NCBI GenBank assembly: GCA_018228645.1
Contig: CP073693.1
Location: 2,366,416-2,430,415, forward strand
Reading direction: 5' to 3'
DNA length: 64,000 nt
DNA from: Clostridiaceae bacterium Marseille-Q4143
GTDB lineage: Bacteria; Bacillota; Clostridia; Lachnospirales; Lachnospiraceae
In this document: positions 52,941-61,949 of the stretch, piece after piece
Layout of the letters: every line of letters begins with the position of its first letter
How positions within the stretch are numbered: position 1 is the stretch's first letter
Program-made: the position numbers and the translations under genes
The notes under the pieces: generated by a model
Seen by the model: the letters and a program-made list of their open reading frames with translations, nothing else
What the model was told of the DNA's origin: nothing
Databases searched by the model: none

Positions 52941-54292
52941 TGACAGCGGAAAATTTTGATATGGAAGAACTGCTTCAATATGTGGAGGAGCGGAAATTCC
53001 GGTTATTAAGATCCCGTCTTGCGGAGATGAACGAAGCGGATATTGCAGAGTTCATGGAAGAACTGGACGATAACAAAAAAGTGTTGATTTTCCGTATGCT
53101 GCCCAAGGATCAGGCGGCGGATGCTTTTGCATTTCTGGAGCCGGATATTCAGCAGCATATTATCAACAGTATTACCGATGCGGAGGTCAGTAAGATTATC
53201 GAAGATCTGTTTGTTGATGATGCGGTAGATATGCTGGAAGAGCTTCCTGCAACGGTGGTAAAGCGTGTCATGAGGACAGCCGGAACCGAGACGAGACAGC
53301 TGATCAATCAGTTTCTGCAGTATCCGGAAAACAGTGCCGGAAGCATTATGACGGCAGAATATATCGGTCTGAAGAAATATATGAATGTGGAGCAGGCGTT
53401 TGCCTATATCCGTGCGCATGGTGTGGATAAAGAGACGATCTATACCTGTTTTGTGACGGATGGCCAGCGGAGGCTGGAAGGTGTTGTCACGATCAAGGAT
53501 CTTCTGATGAATCCGTATGAGATGAAGATTCAGGACATCATGGATGAAAATGTCATTAAGGCAGTGACTACAGAAGATCAGGAAGAGGTCGTAGATCTTT
53601 TTAATAAATATGACCTGATGTGTCTGCCGGTGGTGGATCACGAGGAACGGCTGGTTGGTATTGTCACAGTTGATGACGTTGTGGACGTCATGGAAGAGGA
53701 GGCGACCGAAGATATCGAGAAGATGGCGGCTATGCTTCCCAGTGACAAACCTTATCTGAAAACCGGTATTTTTGAACTGGCGAAGAACCGTATTGTATGG
53801 CTGACGGTACTGATGATCAGTTCTATGATTACGGGAAGTATCCTGACTTACTATGAGGCGGCATTTGCAGCACTTCCATTGCTGGTAAGTTTTGTGCCCA
53901 TGTTGACGGGAACCGGTGGAAATGCCGGAAGCCAGTCAAGTACGACGATTATCCGTGCCATGACGATTGGTGACGTGGAGCCGAGAGATATCCTCAGGAT
54001 TGTATGGAAAGAGATCCGGGTGGCCGTTGTGGTAGGTGTCATTCTGGCAGGACTTAACTTTATCCGCCTGATGCTTCAGTATCCGGGAGAAACACTGGTC
54101 TGTGTAACTGTCGTCGTGAGTCTGATGCTGACAATTATTCTGGCAAAGACCATTGGATGTACGCTGCCGATTTTGGCGCAGCTTCTGCATCTGGATCCGG
54201 CAATTATGGCAGCACCGTTGATTTCAACTATTGTAGACGCATGTAGTCTGATCGTATATTTTCAGATAGCGTGTCATTTATTAGCGATATAG
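52940..54292 (+). CDS. mgtE: Magnesium transporter MgtE
   Basis: A 450-aa Mg2+ channel. Layout: N-terminal MgtE_N superhelix (about 1-125, DIAEFMEELDDNKK), two CBS domains (about 130-255), plug helix and five C-terminal helices including the pore segment VPMLTGTGGNAGSQSSTTIIRAM (about 308-330). The start is a GTG at 52940 with GAGGA upstream, overlapping the stop of an 11-codon leader frame; an ATG 21 nt further in is the alternative. No M-box riboswitch is visible. Confidence 0.94.
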   Translation: MTAENFDMEELLQYVEERKFRLLRSRLAEMNEADIAEFMEELDDNKKVLIFRMLPKDQAADAFAFLEPDIQQHIINSITDAEVSKIIEDLFVDDAVDMLEELPATVVKRVMRTAGTETRQLINQFLQYPENSAGSIMTAEYIGLKKYMNVEQAFAYIRAHGVDKETIYTCFVTDGQRRLEGVVTIKDLLMNPYEMKIQDIMDENVIKAVTTEDQEEVVDLFNKYDLMCLPVVDHEERLVGIVTVDDVVDVMEEEATEDIEKMAAMLPSDKPYLKTGIFELAKNRIVWLTVLMISSMITGSILTYYEAAFAALPLLVSFVPMLTGTGGNAGSQSSTTIIRAMTIGDVEPRDILRIVWKEIRVAVVVGVILAGLNFIRLMLQYPGETLVCVTVVVSLMLTIILAKTIGCTLPILAQLLHLDPAIMAAPLISTIVDACSLIVYFQIACHLLAI

Positions 54293-54307
54293 AAAAGGAG
54301 AACAAAT

Positions 54308-54805
54308 ATGAAAGAGATAAAACCGGAAGAACTTCAGAAGAATCCGTTTCAGATGATTGGAAAAGAGTGGCTCCTGGTCACAGCAGAAAAAGAAGGTAAA
54401 ACCAATACCATGACTGCTTCATGGGGAGGCGTTGGCATTATGTGGGGCAAGCCGGTTGCTTACGTATTTATCCGCCCGCAGCGTTATACGAAGGAATTCA
54501 TTGACGCTGGAGATCATTTCTCATTATCTGTGCTTGGAGAGGATTACAGAAAGACTCTGAATTATTTTGGGACTGTTTCCGGTCGCGATGAGGACAAGAT
54601 TGCAAAATCAGGTCTGCATGTGGCACATGAGAACGGAACGCCGTATTTTGAGGAAGCCAATACAGTACTGGTGTGCAGAAAACTGTATGCACAGCCCTAT
54701 GATCCGGCTTGCTTTATTGATAAGAGCTGCGACGAGAAATGGTATCCGAACAAGGATTATCATACGATGTACATTGCAGAGATCGAGAAAGTGCTTGTAG
54801 ATTAA
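54308..54805 (+). CDS. Flavin reductase-like FMN-binding protein
   Basis: A 165-aa split-barrel FMN-binding protein (flavoredoxin/FMN reductase family). Landmarks: MTASWGGVGIMWGKPVAYVFIRPQRYTKEFID and SVLGEDYRKTLNYFGTVSGRDEDK. It transfers electrons between NAD(P)H-derived flavin and unknown acceptors. Lies 15 nt after mgtE with its own AAAGGAG, and 1 nt before the pseudouridine synthase gene. Confidence 0.88.
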   Translation: MKEIKPEELQKNPFQMIGKEWLLVTAEKEGKTNTMTASWGGVGIMWGKPVAYVFIRPQRYTKEFIDAGDHFSLSVLGEDYRKTLNYFGTVSGRDEDKIAKSGLHVAHENGTPYFEEANTVLVCRKLYAQPYDPACFIDKSCDEKWYPNKDYHTMYIAEIEKVLVD

Positions 54806-54806
54806 G

Positions 54807-55730
54807 ATGATACGGACACTGGCCTATACGGTAACGGAGGAAGAAGCAGGCGTCAGCCTTCTGGAGTGGCTCCGTGACAAAGGCTGTTCCCGGCAGGTGC
54901 TTGCTCATCTGAAAAATACAAAAGGACTCTTCAAAAATGGAGAACGTCCTTTTGCAAAGGAGCCGGTGCGATCAGGTGACCAGATAAAACTTCGACTGAC
55001 GGAAGAGGCAGGCAGTGAGGGAATTGTTCCTGTCTGCCTGCCTTTTTCTGTGGTATATGAAGATGAAGATCTGCTGGTGATTGACAAACCTGCGGGACTG
55101 CCGGTCCACCCGTCTATTAACCATTATGAAAATACGCTGGCGAATGGAGTCATGTGGAGATGTCAACAGACGGGTGAACCCTTTCCTTTCCGCTGTATCA
55201 ATCGTCTGGATGCGGGAACGACTGGGCTTTTAATTATTGCCAAAAATATGTTCAGCGCGGCAGTTCTTTACAGTGCCATGAAGAAGAGGAAGATTAAAAG
55301 AACCTATCTGGCGGTGGCATCCGGTGAAATTCGGAAACCGGGGACGGTGGACCTTCCCATTGGGCGAGTATCGGATTCTGTGATTGAACGATGTATTGAT
55401 CAGGAACACGGAGAGCGGGCAGTGACTCATTACGAGCCGGTGGTTGTCTGCAAAGTACCGGGCAATGGAAGCTATACTATGCTGCGTCTTCAGCTGGAGA
55501 CAGGACGGACCCATCAGATCCGGGTACACATGAAAGCCATCGGGCATCCACTGGCAGGTGACTATCTCTATGCACCGGAGGATTGTTCGGCAGACCGGCC
55601 GCTTCTGCATTCCCGGAGCCTTGCGTTTACCCATCCGGTGACGCAAGAACCGATGAAACTGACAGCGGAACTGCCGGAAGATATGAAAAATTATGCAGAA
55701 TGGAAAAGAAGAGAAGAAGATGAAATTTAA
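54807..55730 (+). CDS. RluA-family pseudouridine synthase
   Basis: A 307-aa enzyme converting uridine to pseudouridine in rRNA or tRNA. The catalytic loop is CINRLDAGTTGLLIIAKN (Asp near residue 138), preceded by LLVIDKPAGLPVHPS and followed by RTHQIRVHMKAIGHPLAGDYLY. The first 80 residues form an S4-like RNA-binding region. The particular target uridine cannot be assigned. The ATG at 54807 is 1 nt after the flavin reductase stop. Confidence 0.92.
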   Translation: MIRTLAYTVTEEEAGVSLLEWLRDKGCSRQVLAHLKNTKGLFKNGERPFAKEPVRSGDQIKLRLTEEAGSEGIVPVCLPFSVVYEDEDLLVIDKPAGLPVHPSINHYENTLANGVMWRCQQTGEPFPFRCINRLDAGTTGLLIIAKNMFSAAVLYSAMKKRKIKRTYLAVASGEIRKPGTVDLPIGRVSDSVIERCIDQEHGERAVTHYEPVVVCKVPGNGSYTMLRLQLETGRTHQIRVHMKAIGHPLAGDYLYAPEDCSADRPLLHSRSLAFTHPVTQEPMKLTAELPEDMKNYAEWKRREEDEI

Positions 55731-55749
55731 AATGATTCATGAGAACTAG

Positions 55750-56409
55750 TTAGACATCTAACGGAGCGTCGTCGCTGGCTATAACGGTCTCCGGGTGACG
55801 TTCCAGATAGGAAAAGACACATCCACAGTAGTCCTGCCGGTACATGCCGTATTCGTGGGATAATTCCGTGGAGCGTTTATAACCGTTTTTCTTCTTGAAA
55901 TCGCTGGGGAGCCAGCGGACATGATAGGTGTCTGCCAGTTCTTCACCGATTTCATTTAGTTTGGAGGCATTTTTTAAGGGACTGATTGTGAGGGTAGTTG
56001 CAAAATAGTCAAGCCCCAGTTCCTTTGCTGCGTTGGCAGCTTCCGTAAGCCGCAGCCGATAGCAGGCAAAACAGCGCTCGCCGCCTTCATGAATATGCTC
56101 CAGGCCCTTTACTGTCTGGTAGAAATCTTTTGGAATATAATCACCTTCCACAAAAGAGATGGGATGCTTCACGGACAGAAGGCTGATGAAACGCTTCTGC
56201 TCCTCGGCGCGATATCGGTACTCACTTTCCGGGTAAATGTTCGGGTTGTAGTACAGGACTGTGATTTTAAAATACTGGGACAGATATTCCAGTACATAAC
56301 TGCTGCATGGCGCACAGCAGGAATGAAGGAGGAGTGTTGGCACTTCGCCGCTTGTTTCGAGTTCTTGTATTAATTTGTCCAGTTCATGCTGGTAATTTCG
56401 TTTGTTCAT
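55750..56409 (-). CDS. queH: Epoxyqueuosine reductase QueH
   Basis: A 219-aa enzyme for the last step of queuosine synthesis in tRNA, a non-B12 alternative to QueG. It shows the conserved Cys pairs: LLHSCCAPCSSYV (about residues 27-39), CFACYRLRL (about 110-118) and CGCVFS (about 197-202), which bind Fe-S clusters. The ATG at 56409 has AAAGGA upstream. The use of the B12-independent form is noteworthy in a genome whose B12 genes are riboswitch-controlled. Converges with the RluA gene without a clear terminator. Confidence 0.93.
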   Translation of the reverse strand: MNKRNYQHELDKLIQELETSGEVPTLLLHSCCAPCSSYVLEYLSQYFKITVLYYNPNIYPESEYRYRAEEQKRFISLLSVKHPISFVEGDYIPKDFYQTVKGLEHIHEGGERCFACYRLRLTEAANAAKELGLDYFATTLTISPLKNASKLNEIGEELADTYHVRWLPSDFKKKNGYKRSTELSHEYGMYRQDYCGCVFSYLERHPETVIASDDAPLDV

Positions 56410-56517
56410 AATGAGAATTCCTTTCTGAGGGGTATTATAGACTGCTGATACGATGGTTGCAAGTAGGAAGAGAACTTATTATAATAGAAAGCAAAAAAAG
56501 TGTGAGGAGGGTGACAG

Positions 56518-57060
56518 ATGGATACCGTTTCCAATATTAAAATCAGAAGAAGCATTCGAAAATATAAAGAAGATGCAATTCCCCATAGCCTGATCGAAGA
56601 GGTTGTGGAGACTGCAAGATTTGCACCTAGCTGGAAGAATACGCAGATCGTTCGATACGTGTGCGTGGAAGACCCGGTGCTGAAACAACAGATTGCAGAC
56701 TACTGTACAATGGGATTTGCACATAACGAGGATATTATCAGTCGTGCGCCGTCACTGATGGTACTTACATATATTTCTGGACGTTCTGGCTATGAGCGAG
56801 ACGGCTCTTTCAGTACAACCAGAGGTGATGCGTGGGAGTCTTTTGATGCAGGTATTGCAGCAGAAGCTTTCTGTCTGGCAGCCTATGAAAAAGGACTTGG
56901 TACCTGTATTCTGGGAATTTACGATGAGAAAAAGACAGCGGCATTTCTGGAACTGCCGGAAGGAGTCCGGATTGGTGCACTGATTCCGATTGGTTATCCG
57001 GCAGAAGAACCGGCGGCACCGAAAAGAAAAGATGTGGATATGCTGCTGGCATTTCGTTAA
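56518..57060 (+). CDS. Nitroreductase-family FMN protein
   Basis: A 180-aa NAD(P)H-dependent FMN flavoprotein. The start (IKIRRSIRKYKEDAIPHSLIEEVVE) and the FAPSWKNTQIVRYVCV segment are typical of the family, and the C terminus contains KGLGTCILGIYDEKKTAAFLELPEG. Substrates range over quinones, nitroaromatics and enals, so no specific role is assigned. GAGGAGG precedes the ATG. Confidence 0.88.
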   Translation: MDTVSNIKIRRSIRKYKEDAIPHSLIEEVVETARFAPSWKNTQIVRYVCVEDPVLKQQIADYCTMGFAHNEDIISRAPSLMVLTYISGRSGYERDGSFSTTRGDAWESFDAGIAAEAFCLAAYEKGLGTCILGIYDEKKTAAFLELPEGVRIGALIPIGYPAEEPAAPKRKDVDMLLAFR

Positions 57061-57075
57061 AGAAAAGGAGGACAG

Positions 57076-57324
57076 ATGGAAGATACAAAGAGACTTGCAA
57101 AAGTTCGCGCATTTCTGGAAGAGCGCGGCTGGAAATACAAATATACTGAGGAAGACGGCTGTGGCAGTATTGATTTTGATTACCGCGGCGTGCCTTATCA
57201 TATCTGGGAATTTCATGATGATATGTGGGGCGTGGAAAATAATCTCCGCCATGGCGGCAGACAGGAAGAGCTGACAGGGGATTATGAAACAGAGATTCTG
57301 GAGATTATGAAAGACTGGCATTGA
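57076..57324 (+). CDS. Conserved 82-aa hypothetical protein
   Basis: Small soluble protein with the aromatic/acidic core YRGVPYHIWEFHDDMWGVENNL and a following RQEELTGDYETEILEIM. No cofactor motif, signal peptide or membrane segment. AAAGGAGG precedes the ATG and the frame begins 15 nt after the nitroreductase stop, so it is probably co-transcribed. I do not recognise the family and assign no function. Confidence 0.7.
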   Translation: MEDTKRLAKVRAFLEERGWKYKYTEEDGCGSIDFDYRGVPYHIWEFHDDMWGVENNLRHGGRQEELTGDYETEILEIMKDWH

Positions 57325-57340
57325 TATTTGATGAGAAAGA

Positions 57341-57398
57341 AAAGGGGCTGTTGTAAAATGGATGATTACTCATCTGTTTTACAACAGCCTCTTCTGAT
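57341..57398 (-). terminator. Terminator of tRNA-Ser (bidirectional)
   Basis: Stem GGCTGTTGTAAAA with TTTTACAACAGCC (57347-57389); the minus strand then reads CCCCTTTTCTTT. Confidence 0.85.
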
Positions 57399-57401
57399 CA
57401 G

Positions 57402-57489
57402 CGGAGACAGTGGGATTCGAACCCACGTGCCGGTTGCCCGACAACTTGATTTCGAGTCAAGCTCGTTATGGCCACTTCGATATGTCTCC
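57402..57489 (-). tRNA. tRNA-Ser (anticodon CGA)
   Basis: The 88-nt minus-strand sequence has acceptor GGAGACA/TGTCTCC, anticodon stem CTTGA/TCAAG around loop CTCGAAA (anticodon CGA, reads UCG), a long variable arm typical of tRNA-Ser and the T arm GTGGGTTCGAATCCCAC. The 3' CCA is not encoded. About 440 nt between 57325 and 57768 hold this tRNA, its terminator and the rnf promoter. Confidence 0.95.
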
Positions 57490-57660
57490 ATAAAAAGAAC
57501 TGTTATAGTTTACCATAAGCAGAGAAAATTTGCAAATAGGAAATGAAGAGGAGAATGTATCAAAAAACATTGAAAAGTTGATGAAACGGTGCTCATATAA
57601 TGCATATTTGGTAGTTTGTTATAAAAATATCAATGAAGATTGATAGAAAATTATCGAAAG

Positions 57661-57689
57661 TTGACATGAAAAAAATGACATGTTATTCT
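57661..57689 (+). promoter_or_regulatory. Promoter of the Rnf operon
   Basis: TTGACA (57661-57666), 17-nt spacer, TATTCT (57684-57689). Confidence 0.6.
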
Positions 57690-57768
57690 ACTTTGAGTAA
57701 TAACTGATAGAGTGCGACAGGGAGACTGCCGTCTTTTCAGAAAAACAAAGTGGAGGAGAAAGTGCCAT

Positions 57769-59106
57769 ATGTACAATAAAACATTTCGTGGCGGTGTACA
57801 TCCCGATGACGGAAAAAGCTTTGCACGCGATATTCCGTTTCAGACATGGCTTCCTAAGGGAGACATGGTATTTCATCTGAATCAGCATATCGGAAAACCT
57901 GCAAAACCTGTAGTCCAGAAAGGAGATCAGGTGCTTGCTGGCCAGCTGATTGCCGAAGCTGACGGATTTGTATCAGCAAATATTGTCAGCTCCTGCTCCG
58001 GTAAAGTAAAAGCAATCGAGAAACGTAAAAACGTACTCGGTACATCTGATATGTCCATTGTCATTGAAAATGATGGTCAGTATACGCTGGCAGAAGGAAT
58101 CGGAACGGAGGTTGACTATACAACGCTGACCGGTCCGGAGATTCTGGATAAAGTAAAAGCTGCAGGTATCGTAGGTCTTGGAGGAGCCGGTTTCCCGACT
58201 CATGTGAAGCTTGCACCGAAGAACCCGAATGATATCCGTTTTGTTATCGCAAACGGTGCGGAGTGTGAGCCTTATATCTGCTGTGATGACCAGCTCATGA
58301 GAAATTATGCAGACGAGATCGTAGGCGGCCTGAAGATTATGCTGACCCTGTTCCCGAATGCAGAAGGTGTGATCCTGATCGAGGAGAACAAGCCGGAAGC
58401 TATTGCGGCTATGGAGAAAGCCTGTTCAGGAGAGAGCAATATCCGTGTGCATCGCGTAGTGCCGAAATACCCGCAGGGTGGTGAGCGTGCGATCATGGAC
58501 GTTGTTGCCGGAAAACATATCAAACTCGGTATGCTGCCTGCAGACGTAGGATGTGTGGTGGATAATGTGGCTACTGTAAGAGCAATTTATCGCGCTGTCT
58601 GTAAGTCAGAACCTCTGATGGAGAGAGGATTTACTGTATCTGGTGATGCAGTGAAGAATCCGTGCAACCTGATCGTGAAGATCGGCACCGGACTTGAGGA
58701 GATGCTGGAAGCAGCAGGCGGATTCAAGGATGGCGTAGAGCCAGAGAAACTGCTCTGCGGCGGACCGATGATGGGATTTGCCATGTCAGATTTGGATGCA
58801 GTGGTAAATAAAAATAACAATGCATTGACGATCCTTGCGAAGGATCCGGTAGCACAGGCAGAAGAGCAGCAGACAGCATGTATCCGCTGCGGACGCTGTG
58901 CACATGTATGTCCGCTCGGACTGACACCGCAGATGATGGCGGCGGCTGCTGAGAAAAAGGATTATGACAGATATGAGAACAAACTGTATGGACTGGAATG
59001 TATCGCATGTGGTTCCTGTACATTCGTCTGTCCTGCAAAGAGACCGCTGATGCAGCTGTTCAAACAGACTAAGTCTGAGATTATGGCAGCTAAGAGAAAG
59101 AAATAA
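57769..59106 (+). CDS. rnfC: Rnf complex subunit C
   Basis: The 445-aa peripheral subunit accepts or donates electrons at the NADH end of the Rnf ferredoxin:NAD+ oxidoreductase. Segments: NADH/FMN site GIVGLGGAGFPTHVK (about 135-149) and GAECEPYICCDDQL; [4Fe-4S] ligands CIRCGRCAHVCPLGL (about 378-392) and CIACGSCTFVCPAKRPL (about 417-433). The ATG at 57769 follows GGAGGAG; the 19 codons upstream in frame are leader. First gene of rnfC-DG-E-A-B-apbE. Confidence 0.94.
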   Translation: MYNKTFRGGVHPDDGKSFARDIPFQTWLPKGDMVFHLNQHIGKPAKPVVQKGDQVLAGQLIAEADGFVSANIVSSCSGKVKAIEKRKNVLGTSDMSIVIENDGQYTLAEGIGTEVDYTTLTGPEILDKVKAAGIVGLGGAGFPTHVKLAPKNPNDIRFVIANGAECEPYICCDDQLMRNYADEIVGGLKIMLTLFPNAEGVILIEENKPEAIAAMEKACSGESNIRVHRVVPKYPQGGERAIMDVVAGKHIKLGMLPADVGCVVDNVATVRAIYRAVCKSEPLMERGFTVSGDAVKNPCNLIVKIGTGLEEMLEAAGGFKDGVEPEKLLCGGPMMGFAMSDLDAVVNKNNNALTILAKDPVAQAEEQQTACIRCGRCAHVCPLGLTPQMMAAAAEKKDYDRYENKLYGLECIACGSCTFVCPAKRPLMQLFKQTKSEIMAAKRKK

Positions 59107-59120
59107 GGGGGAGGAAAAAG

Positions 59121-60671
59121 ATGAGTAACTTATACAATGTTTCTTCCAGCCCGCATGTGAGAAACAAACTGACGACAGGTTCTGTTATGCTTGACGTGGC
59201 ATTATGCCTGCTTCCGGCTACAGTCATGGGAATCTGGCATTTCAAACTGCAGGCGGTGATGGTAATTGCACTGGCAATTATTTCAGCAGTACTGACAGAA
59301 TATGTATTTGATTACATAGCAAAGAGAGGAAATACGGTAAAAGACTGCAGCGCAGTTGTAACCGGACTTCTCCTGGCACTCTGCCTTCCGGCAGGCGTAC
59401 CGTTCTATATTCCGGTACTCGGATCTGTATTTGCTATTTTGGTGGTGAAATGCTTTTTCGGTGGACTGGGACATAACTTTATGAACCCGGCACTGGCCGG
59501 AAGATGTTTCCTTCTGCTTTCCTTCAGCAGCATTGTTGCTGATTACACAGTAGATGGTTACAGTTCTGCAACACCTCTTGCAGAGCTGGCAGCAGGAAAT
59601 GCAGTGAATGTATTTGACATGCTGCTTGGAAATACAAGCGGCGTTATTGGTAATTCTGTACTGGCACTGTTTATAGGAGGTCTGATTCTGTGGGCAATGG
59701 GCGGAATCACCATCGAGATCCCGGCAGCAGTTCTGGTATCCTTTATTGCCTTCATCGCACTGTTCGGCGGTCACGGACTGGAACCGGCTTACATCCTGAT
59801 CCATCTGGCAGGCGGCGGTATTGTTCTGGGTGCATTTTTCATGGCAACGGATCCGGTTACCAGTCCTGTCACATCCATGGGACAGATTATCTACGGTGCA
59901 GCGATCGGTATTCTGGCAGGCGTATTTCGTGTATTCGGAAGTGCGGCAGACTCTGTCAGCTATGCAATTATCATGGGCAACCTTCTGACTCCGCTGATTG
60001 AGGAAGTAACGGTACCGGTACCGTACGGTAACAGAAAACCGAAGGAAGAGGGAGCAGCAAAGAAATGCCCGATTCCGATGCCGGCACTGATTCTTCTGGC
60101 AATTACCGTGATTGCAGGCGTATGCTTAAGTGGTGTCCATGAGATGACTGCAGATATTATCGCTGAGCAGCAGGCAGCAGCAAAACTTGCTTCCTATCAG
60201 GAAGTATGTCCGGCAGCAACTGATTTTGAACATGATGCAGCCATTGATCAGGCAATTGCAGATCTGAACGGTGAAGTATATGGCACTGATTTCGGTAAGG
60301 CATATATCAACGAGATGGTAGTAGGAAAAGATGCATCCGGTAATGTGGCAGGTTATGTAATCAGCGTAACCAGCAGTGATGGATACGCAGGCAATATTTC
60401 CCTTTCTGTTGGAATTTCCGCAGACGGAACCATTAACGGTATCGCGTTCACAGAACTGAATGAGACAGCCGGTATGGGCATGAAATGCGCGAATGCAGAA
60501 TTTAAAGATCAGTTTAACGGCGTAAATACAGATAAGTTTACACTGAACAAAGCAGGCGGATCTACAGCAGACAATGAGATCGACTCTGTATCCGGCGCAT
60601 CCACTTCTTCCGGTGCAGTTGTAAATGCTGTGAATGCCGCAATTGATTTTTATACCGCAAATGCGAAGTAA
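59121..60671 (+). CDS. rnfD: Fused Rnf subunits D and G
   Basis: The 516-aa chain joins two subunits that are usually separate. Residues about 1-300 are RnfD, polytopic, with the flavin-related GYSSATPLAEL (about 149-159) and MATDPVTSPVTSMG. Residues about 315-516 are RnfG: one membrane helix (about 318-336) and an extracytoplasmic FMN-binding domain with the flavinylation motif DSVSGAST (about 488-495; T495 the likely FMN-Thr). The window also has apbE, the enzyme that attaches FMN. The operon accordingly lacks a separate rnfG. Confidence 0.9.
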   Translation: MSNLYNVSSSPHVRNKLTTGSVMLDVALCLLPATVMGIWHFKLQAVMVIALAIISAVLTEYVFDYIAKRGNTVKDCSAVVTGLLLALCLPAGVPFYIPVLGSVFAILVVKCFFGGLGHNFMNPALAGRCFLLLSFSSIVADYTVDGYSSATPLAELAAGNAVNVFDMLLGNTSGVIGNSVLALFIGGLILWAMGGITIEIPAAVLVSFIAFIALFGGHGLEPAYILIHLAGGGIVLGAFFMATDPVTSPVTSMGQIIYGAAIGILAGVFRVFGSAADSVSYAIIMGNLLTPLIEEVTVPVPYGNRKPKEEGAAKKCPIPMPALILLAITVIAGVCLSGVHEMTADIIAEQQAAAKLASYQEVCPAATDFEHDAAIDQAIADLNGEVYGTDFGKAYINEMVVGKDASGNVAGYVISVTSSDGYAGNISLSVGISADGTINGIAFTELNETAGMGMKCANAEFKDQFNGVNTDKFTLNKAGGSTADNEIDSVSGASTSSGAVVNAVNAAIDFYTANAK

Positions 60672-60686
60672 GGAGGGGACTGAAAC

Positions 60687-61367
60687 TTGAAACCGTGGTT
60701 AGAACGTATTTATAATGGCGTAGTAAAAGAAAACCCGTCCTTCGTACTGATGCTTGGTATGTGTCCGACTCTGGCGGTCACAACTTCAGCAACGAATGGT
60801 ATCGGTATGGGTCTGTCCACAATGGCAGTCCTGATTGTATCCAATCTGATTATTTCTCTGGTGCGTAAGATCATTCCGGATGATGTACGTCTTCCGGCAT
60901 ACATTGTTATCGTTGCATCACTGGTAACGGTTGTAGAGCTTCTGATGGAAGCTTATACTCCGAGTATCTATAGTGCTCTTGGTATCTACATTCCGTTGAT
61001 TGTTGTAAACTGTATCATCCTTGGACGTGCAGAGGCATATGCTTCTAAGAACCCGCCGTTCCTGTCAGTTATGGACGGTGTTGGTATGGGACTTGGATTT
61101 ACCATCGCTCTGCTGGTTCTTGGTATCTTCCGTGAACTTCTCGGAGCCGGAACGGTATTTGGCGTGACTGTAACACCATCTATTTACAATCCGATCGGTA
61201 TTTTTGTAAATGCCCCGGGTGCATTTCTGGTACTTGCTTTTGTAGTGGCAGCTATGAACGCTTATGGTATTAAGACGAGAGCAAACAAAGTAGTAGAGGG
61301 TTGTGACGGCTGCTGTGCAAGCTGCTCCAAGACCTGTGCTGATGAGAAGAAGGAGGGAGAGGCATGA
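60687..61367 (+). CDS. rnfE: Rnf complex subunit E
   Basis: A 226-aa integral membrane subunit with about six helices and the Cys-containing LMLGMCPTLAVTTSATNGIGMG (about 22-43), which holds the intramembrane Fe-S cluster together with RnfA. The C terminus adds a CDGCCASCSKTC cysteine tail (about 207-218), which is unusual. The start is TTG at 60687 with AGGAGGGG at 6 nt; no ATG fits. Its stop overlaps rnfA (ATGA). Confidence 0.93.
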   Translation: MKPWLERIYNGVVKENPSFVLMLGMCPTLAVTTSATNGIGMGLSTMAVLIVSNLIISLVRKIIPDDVRLPAYIVIVASLVTVVELLMEAYTPSIYSALGIYIPLIVVNCIILGRAEAYASKNPPFLSVMDGVGMGLGFTIALLVLGIFRELLGAGTVFGVTVTPSIYNPIGIFVNAPGAFLVLAFVVAAMNAYGIKTRANKVVEGCDGCCASCSKTCADEKKEGEA

Positions 61368-61936
61368 CATCATTAATTATGATTGTAGTGAGCAGCGCGC
61401 TGGTCAGCAACGTTGTCCTGAATCAGTTCCTTGGTATCTGCTCATTCCTTGGAGTATCCAAACAGATTAAGACATCTGCCAGCCTTGGCGCGGCAGTTAT
61501 CTTTGTTATTACGATAGCATCTGCAGTGGCAAGTCTTCTGTATGATTATGTACTGGCACCGCTGAACCTGGATTATCTGAAAACGATCGTTTTCATTCTG
61601 GTTATTGCTGCACTGGTACAGCTGGTCGAGATGTTCCTGAAGAAAACCTCCCGTGCCATCTATGAGGCACTTGGTATTTACCTTCCGCTGATCACTACAA
61701 ACTGTGCAGTTCTGGGTGTTGCCCTGACAAATGTGCAGAACGGATATAATCTGCTGGAAAGCGTGCTTTCAGGATTTGGTACAGCCATTGGTTATACGAT
61801 CGCGATCGTACTTCTGGCAGGTATCAGAGGACGTCTGGATGAGGAAGCAATTCCGGCTCCGTTCCGCGGAGCACCGATTGTTCTTCTGTGCGCGGCGCTT
61901 ATGTCCATCGCATTTATGGGCTTCAGCGGACTGTAA
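61364..61936 (+). CDS. rnfA: Rnf complex subunit A
   Basis: The 190-aa membrane subunit has about six helices and the NQFLGICSFLGVSKQIKTSASLG segment (Cys near 27, cluster ligand) plus LPLITTNCAVLGVAL (about 103-117). Pairs with RnfE to form the membrane electron route and Na+/H+ path. The ATG at 61364 overlaps the rnfE stop codon. Confidence 0.95.
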   Translation: MTSLIMIVVSSALVSNVVLNQFLGICSFLGVSKQIKTSASLGAAVIFVITIASAVASLLYDYVLAPLNLDYLKTIVFILVIAALVQLVEMFLKKTSRAIYEALGIYLPLITTNCAVLGVALTNVQNGYNLLESVLSGFGTAIGYTIAIVLLAGIRGRLDEEAIPAPFRGAPIVLLCAALMSIAFMGFSGL

Positions 61937-61949
61937 GAAGGAGGAAAAT

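Noticed and set aside
57328..57546. 72-aa ORF across the tRNA-Ser gene
   Set aside because: It covers the tRNA and terminator; not coding.
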